Assembly (NCBI RefSeq): GCF_036320965.1
Contig: NC_092258.1
Location: 964,001 to 1,028,000, forward strand
Direction: 5' to 3'
DNA from: Panulirus ornatus
Taxonomy: Eukaryota > Arthropoda > Malacostraca > Decapoda > Palinuridae
DNA: 64,000 nt
The notes below the pieces were generated by a model. It did not search any database, was not told where the DNA came from, and saw nothing but the letters and a program-made list of their open reading frames with translations. Positions 59,288 to 64,000 of this stretch are shown here, piece by piece. Position 1 is the stretch's first letter. Every line of letters begins with the position of its first letter. Made by a program: the position numbers and the translations under genes.

Positions 59288-62010
59288 CTCCTACATAAAA
59301 GTCTGTTCAGTTCTAGTGAGTCAGTCCAGGATAGACTCCAGCCTCTCTCTCACCCACAAACCAACAACAGTCGTCCAGGTGGAGTCCTGCAGGCTCCCAT
59401 GGAACAGCCTCCCACCCCAGCACCCCAGCACACCTGCACCGCCTCAGTTACATTACTTTCGTCTAAGATACAAGTCTGTGATCAACACCCTGGCTCTAGG
59501 ATGTGGGCGGCGATAGTGAACCAGGCAAAGTAAGAGGTAATCGAAGAACATCTGAATCATTCTACACCCAGTACACTAAGCTCTTCATCACACAAATATC
59601 ACCAGATTCGGACGGGAAAGAAAATTACAAGGTACTGCATCTATTTTGTCTTACACAAGAACAAACCATACGACCAGAATCCGTCCTCTCTCTGTCTCTT
59701 TCTCTCTTTCTCCCTCTCCCCCTTTCTCTCATGCACCGTTGTGTGTCACGAAAGTTCCTGGAGCAGAGACTATACCTACCACCCCAGCACACCTTCACCC
59801 ATCATGTGCCGATCATACCCCACATCTGAACATTACAACAGCCTCTTCCTCCTCCAACCCGTCGCAACGTACCCCTGGCTAGCGCATCTTCTTCCCCCGA
59901 AATTACTCTTCAAATCCCCTAACCTCTTCACGGTGAAGCAGGCTTGTATCTCCTGACACCTTTGTAAAATGAAGGTTGCAACTCCTTGACTGCAGGACCA
60001 CCGTAGTGATTTCTAACTCACGTTGGTGGTTACTCACATGTTTACCTCACGGTATCATTTAAAACATCTGATGAGACCTATTGTTGGGATTTTTTGTAGA
60101 ACAGCTTGACGGCACTGACTTATGGTAACTCCTCCATTTTCATTTTTATCAGAGATAACAAAAACACGAGAATGAGGAGGACCTGAGCCACAACCATTGT
60201 TACCTTTGCATCGTAAGACAAATATGATCATTTAGGAAAAAAGGAAACAGTGAGTGTACCGCGGTGCCAGAATTATCCATCTGGCAGAAAAATATTTATT
60301 TGTATAAGCTCTAAGTGAAGCAGGTCGTCTACTGCCAGTAACAGAACCGACCGTGTAAATCCTCACTCCCAGGCGCGTTCATCAACCCAACTTTTCGTGG
60401 ATCAAACAGCAAGACAGAATATGGATCTATTTATATCCCCCTTCCTCTACACTGTCCTCAGAACCTTAACTTCCTTTGTCTCACATCTATGACCAACGTA
60501 TATTTCCCACGTATCAGCAGCTTTGTTTTGTTTGTATCATAAATTCAAGAGTTTTTGCGTCTCATAAAGAAAGGGAGCGTTCCGCCCCCTTTATATCTGT
60601 GGCCACAATGATACGCACTTTCTTCCATGTTTGGTGTTGAATATATCGGGATTTACTAAGTGATTCACCTCTTTGTTGGTGTCTCCTTTGTGGCATTACC
60701 CTTTCTTCTTTCTTTGTGTCTGTCCCATGCTACCGTCCTGTGTGTCTCACTCTCCCCACCTCGCCCTTCACGTAAAAATGTCAACAGACGAAACACAAGT
60801 GTCCCTGACGACGCAGTGAGGCTCTTCAGCGTGAGAGAAGACGTACCTTTCCTGTGCAGTTAGAGACACGGAAGCAGTGTGGTCGTGTGTACCTATACAG
60901 GACTCAGTACCTGACACAGTTTCCGTTTGTGCAACACTGAGGGGAGAACGGACTTCAAAGATACACTATAACTGTTAACTTTATAGCTTTAGCTTTAACA
61001 GAGTTTACACTATAAACGTCATTATTCTATCTTACTGCCCAACGACAACCGTGACAATCCTGGCACTATGCCCTGGAGAAAAAATTCAGAAAAATAATAA
61101 TTTTGGCTGCCAAAACATAAGCTGTCAGATCACTTTCAGGTCCTCTCTACATATATTTTCTGATTATTTCATAAGTTTAGGTTCCTACCTCCTTGTGTTA
61201 CCATTTGAATCTTCTCATATTGCATGAAGCGCGCCACCATCAGAGGCTGGGCAGGGCTGCTGGTGATGCTTGTATGTGTTGGCTGCGTCGACTGAATTAG
61301 GGGAAGGGTTGGGTAGAAAGGTGGGCTGGTTAAATGATGTTTGTAGGAAGAGGAGAAAGATGAAAGTAAATGCGTATGGAAGTAAGATCCTAGTTTTCAA
61401 TGGACGGGATGTCAGAGTGTCATTTCAGTCTGACTACTAAGGAACTATATTTATGTGGCTTGGTTGCTGGTCACCAGGGGACGGTAGTCACAAGGACCCT
61501 GCTACAGAAAATGAGTCACATATGGAACTGGTCAACACGCCACCGCTGTTGGGGTGCGTCAAGGAGGCATCACACCGGTAACTCGTCGTCACAGTCCTCC
61601 AGAGGGAGGAACTAGGCCGTCATGGAGAAAAATACGAATAAATTCGGGGGTCTAGCTAGGTGTTCCTCTCGGCTCCTCTGTGACCCACACTGAGGAGGCT
61701 CATGTTACCACAGGCCTCAACCGGTCCCATACAACACAACAGTGACCACAGGTCTCCTTTAGTAGGCTTATACGACGCAGTAGTGACCGTAGGTCTTCCT
61801 CACTAAAGCTCAACAGTCGTGCGTCTTCAGAAAGAGGAGTCACACATCATATCTTAGATAGAAAAGGATTTCACTCTTCATTGTTCTTCACGACGCCCAC
61901 TCTTCATCCCTCACTTCCGTCACCGTTGAACTCACAGTATAGAGCCCCTTCCCCTCCACACAACGCATACGCAAGGTTAAAATATTCGAGTGGCACAGCA
62001 ACCCTGGTCC

Positions 62011-62014
<4 letters not shown>
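59288..62014. other. Intergenic; no gene supported
   Basis: Short ORFs without family features; C/T-rich stretch near 59685-59730. Confidence 0.5.

Positions 62015-62101
<87 letters not shown>
62015..62101. repeat. (GA)n microsatellite
   Basis: About 43 GA units. Confidence 0.96.
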
Positions 62102-62103
<2 letters not shown>

Positions 62104-63307
62104 CTGGCAGTAATAGGTGGCAGCAGGTGTCACTATCTACCGCCAGCAAATGAGAATGGGAGTGACAGGAACCACTCTCACACGGGTTAGGGAGAGGCCA
62201 CTTTCCCACTAGGGAGGGCTGCATTCTCCCGCTGAAGAACACACTTTTTCCAATAGTGAGAGACACACTATCCCACTGGTGAGGGGATATGATATTAATC
62301 TCGGTCAGCATTGACACCACTGAACACCAACCACAACTTTACCACATAATGAGACGCATCGTAAGTGCCTGTGCGTAGTGTTTGGGGGTACGGGACTGCA
62401 CGTGTATGCCTGTAACGTCTGCCCCATATATGCAGGCGTGCCGAGTTTGCCCCTTTTACGCGTCAAGCCGTAGCTACAAGCGTCCCCGATAAAGTCCAGG
62501 TTTCCTCCACCACACTGGCAGACTTTGTCAGTATAATAACCATTTCCAGCCGTCACAGCTGCTGCCTGACCCAGCTATAACATATAATCACAAAGTACCG
62601 AGAGAGGGTCATGACCACCGTAGGGTCGAACTCACTCATCCAGGTCACGACACAGCAGACTAGCTCATAGTCGGCGACATATAGATAGACAAATAACAAA
62701 GTACAAAAGAATATAGAAAATACTGCAGTAGTAGTACTGTGTCATAAACATAATTGCAAGAAAATATACTTCAGATAAAACACTGATTACTCCCTGCATG
62801 TTGTAGATGATTACAACACATACAGTCTGGTAAATTAATGTATAAAACGCAAATGAAAAAGTAAAATACGTCCGGTCGGATGACGCCATGCTAATGCACT
62901 GCCCCTCCACCACAACCAGCAGCTCATGGAGGCACTATACTACCCCTCATTTGCAGACCATTCTCGACATACAGTCTCTCTGGGAATTTCCTACATCGTA
63001 TATGGCTGCGATCTGGATATAATTTCAAAATGCCATTTGCTATGGCTGACATGCACAGCTCGGGGGCCAATACCGTTCTTTTAAACAATCATGGCATAAA
63101 ATGCAACGTTTACAACACTATTGAATATAGAACTCACAGAGCAGTTAATGGTAAATCTATAACTCTGACAGCGACTCTAAATCACTGTGATTGATTTGTA
63201 TTTATGTCTCCATAAACAACATACACTTAAGTCATCACCGTTGAGTTGTCAGTACGTCTCATGACCGTTCACAGACCGAACACATTATTAAACATTCAGT
63301 ACTTCTT

Positions 63308-63310
<3 letters not shown>
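62102..63310. other. Intergenic; nothing supported
   Basis: No recognisable coding or repeats. Confidence 0.5.

Positions 63311-63381
<71 letters not shown>
63311..63381. repeat. (TA)n microsatellite
   Basis: TA array at one end of repeat C. Confidence 0.95.
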
Positions 63382-63384
<3 letters not shown>

Positions 63385-63494
63385 GAAGGATCACAATTTG
63401 CGACTGATCAAGATATTCTTATGAGTCCACGTGGAAAATGAAACACGAAAAGTTCCCAATTGCACTTTCGTGTAATATTCACATCATCAGGGGA

Positions 63495-63497
<3 letters not shown>
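63382..63497 (-). mobile_element. Repeat C, half copy with intact hammerhead-like core
   Basis: Matches the left arm of 15539-15832 from GGGAAGGATCACAATTT to CATCATCAGGGGAGA. On the minus strand CTGATGA (63484-63490) and GAAA (63466-63469) are intact with a GTG/CAC stem II. Stem III is AGTGCAAT, weaker than the palindrome in the other copies. Bounded by (TA)n on both sides. Confidence 0.75.
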
Positions 63498-63564
<67 letters not shown>

Positions 63565-63568
63565 TATA
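63498..63568. repeat. (TA)n microsatellite
   Basis: TA array at the other end of repeat C. Confidence 0.95.
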
Positions 63569-64000
63569 TTCCGTGTTTTCTTTCCAGAAATAAACGTTTA
63601 ATATTTCTTTCTGAGAAATATAAAACTAACGTACTCCAAGCTGAAGGCACAAACATATACCCGCAGACTGGAACACTTGCGTCAGCAGAAAACTTAGGTT
63701 GAGAAACTGTGGCCACCCTGGGAGCCAAGCATAGAAAATGAGAGTGAAATCTGCGGTCATTATGAACAAAAAATTATATAAAAAGGCCGACAAATAATCA
63801 CAAAAATCCGGCTAACAAAAAGAATTATTTATCGAAACTTACGACTATACTGAGTTGCATTACGGACTTTAAGATGATGATGAGGAGAACCTGAAAATTC
63901 TAGCGGGCGCAAGATAAAACTAAGCAAGCCATTTCAACGTTTTTTCTTCCAGTCTTCATCAATGCGGGAGGTGAGGACGGTGGTATTTCCGCTCGTCCTT
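63569..64000. other. No feature supported
   Basis: No recognisable coding or repeats to the window end. Confidence 0.5.

Overview
The window reads as nuclear DNA of an arthropod, most likely a decapod crustacean. Genes are split by introns and thinly spread. About thirty long (TA)n arrays, several (CT)n and (GT)n arrays, and many minisatellites break up the sequence. The repeats are eukaryotic: a non-LTR retrotransposon, a short interspersed unit sharing its 3' tail, a palindromic repeat with a hammerhead-ribozyme-like core, and a Tc1/mariner/IS630-type DNA transposon. One intact nuclear tRNA gene is present. There are no operons and no bacterial signals. The species assignment is inference.

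Layout. 1-7.9 kb is a nest of retrotransposon copies: two 5'-truncated RT copies on + (79-1523, 5020-7157), one on - (3956-4632), a 3'-UTR fragment, and four copies of a ~230-bp unit (unit B), nearly all bounded by (TA)n. 7.9-12.9 kb is mostly blank apart from a large (CT)n(TA)n tract. 12.9-14.95 kb holds a probable small gene with a 166-bp intron in the 5' UTR and a 267-residue low-complexity/leucine-zipper-like product. 15.3-15.9 kb holds a foldback repeat. 21,614-24,644 is a complete DNA transposon with TA target duplication, ~155-bp terminal inverted repeats and an open transposase (D130, D226, E310). 25.4-31.1 kb contains candidate membrane-protein exons on + and one well-formed terminal membrane exon on -. 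29.4-30.6 kb is a decayed, partly inverted retrotransposon copy. 35.2-39.1 kb holds the last three exons of a minus-strand kinase-like gene that lacks catalytic residues, with a fossil Jockey-like RT in one intron. 39-52 kb is intergenic DNA with several clean minisatellites. 52,967-53,047 is tRNA-Ser(GCU). 53.4-55.6 kb is a second nest of unit B, retrotransposon, ribozyme-like repeat and (TA)n. The rest is intergenic with minisatellites and a last ribozyme-like half copy near 63.4 kb.

How it fits together: the retrotransposon 3' end and the 3' end of unit B share a ~40-nt core followed by an A/TA-rich tail, which suggests unit B is mobilised by the retrotransposon. Most insertions begin or end exactly at a (TA)n array. 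The host genes are incomplete here: the kinase-like gene lacks its 5' exons and the membrane-protein gene lacks its beginning. All exon models rest on splice signals, matching phases and protein character, read by eye.
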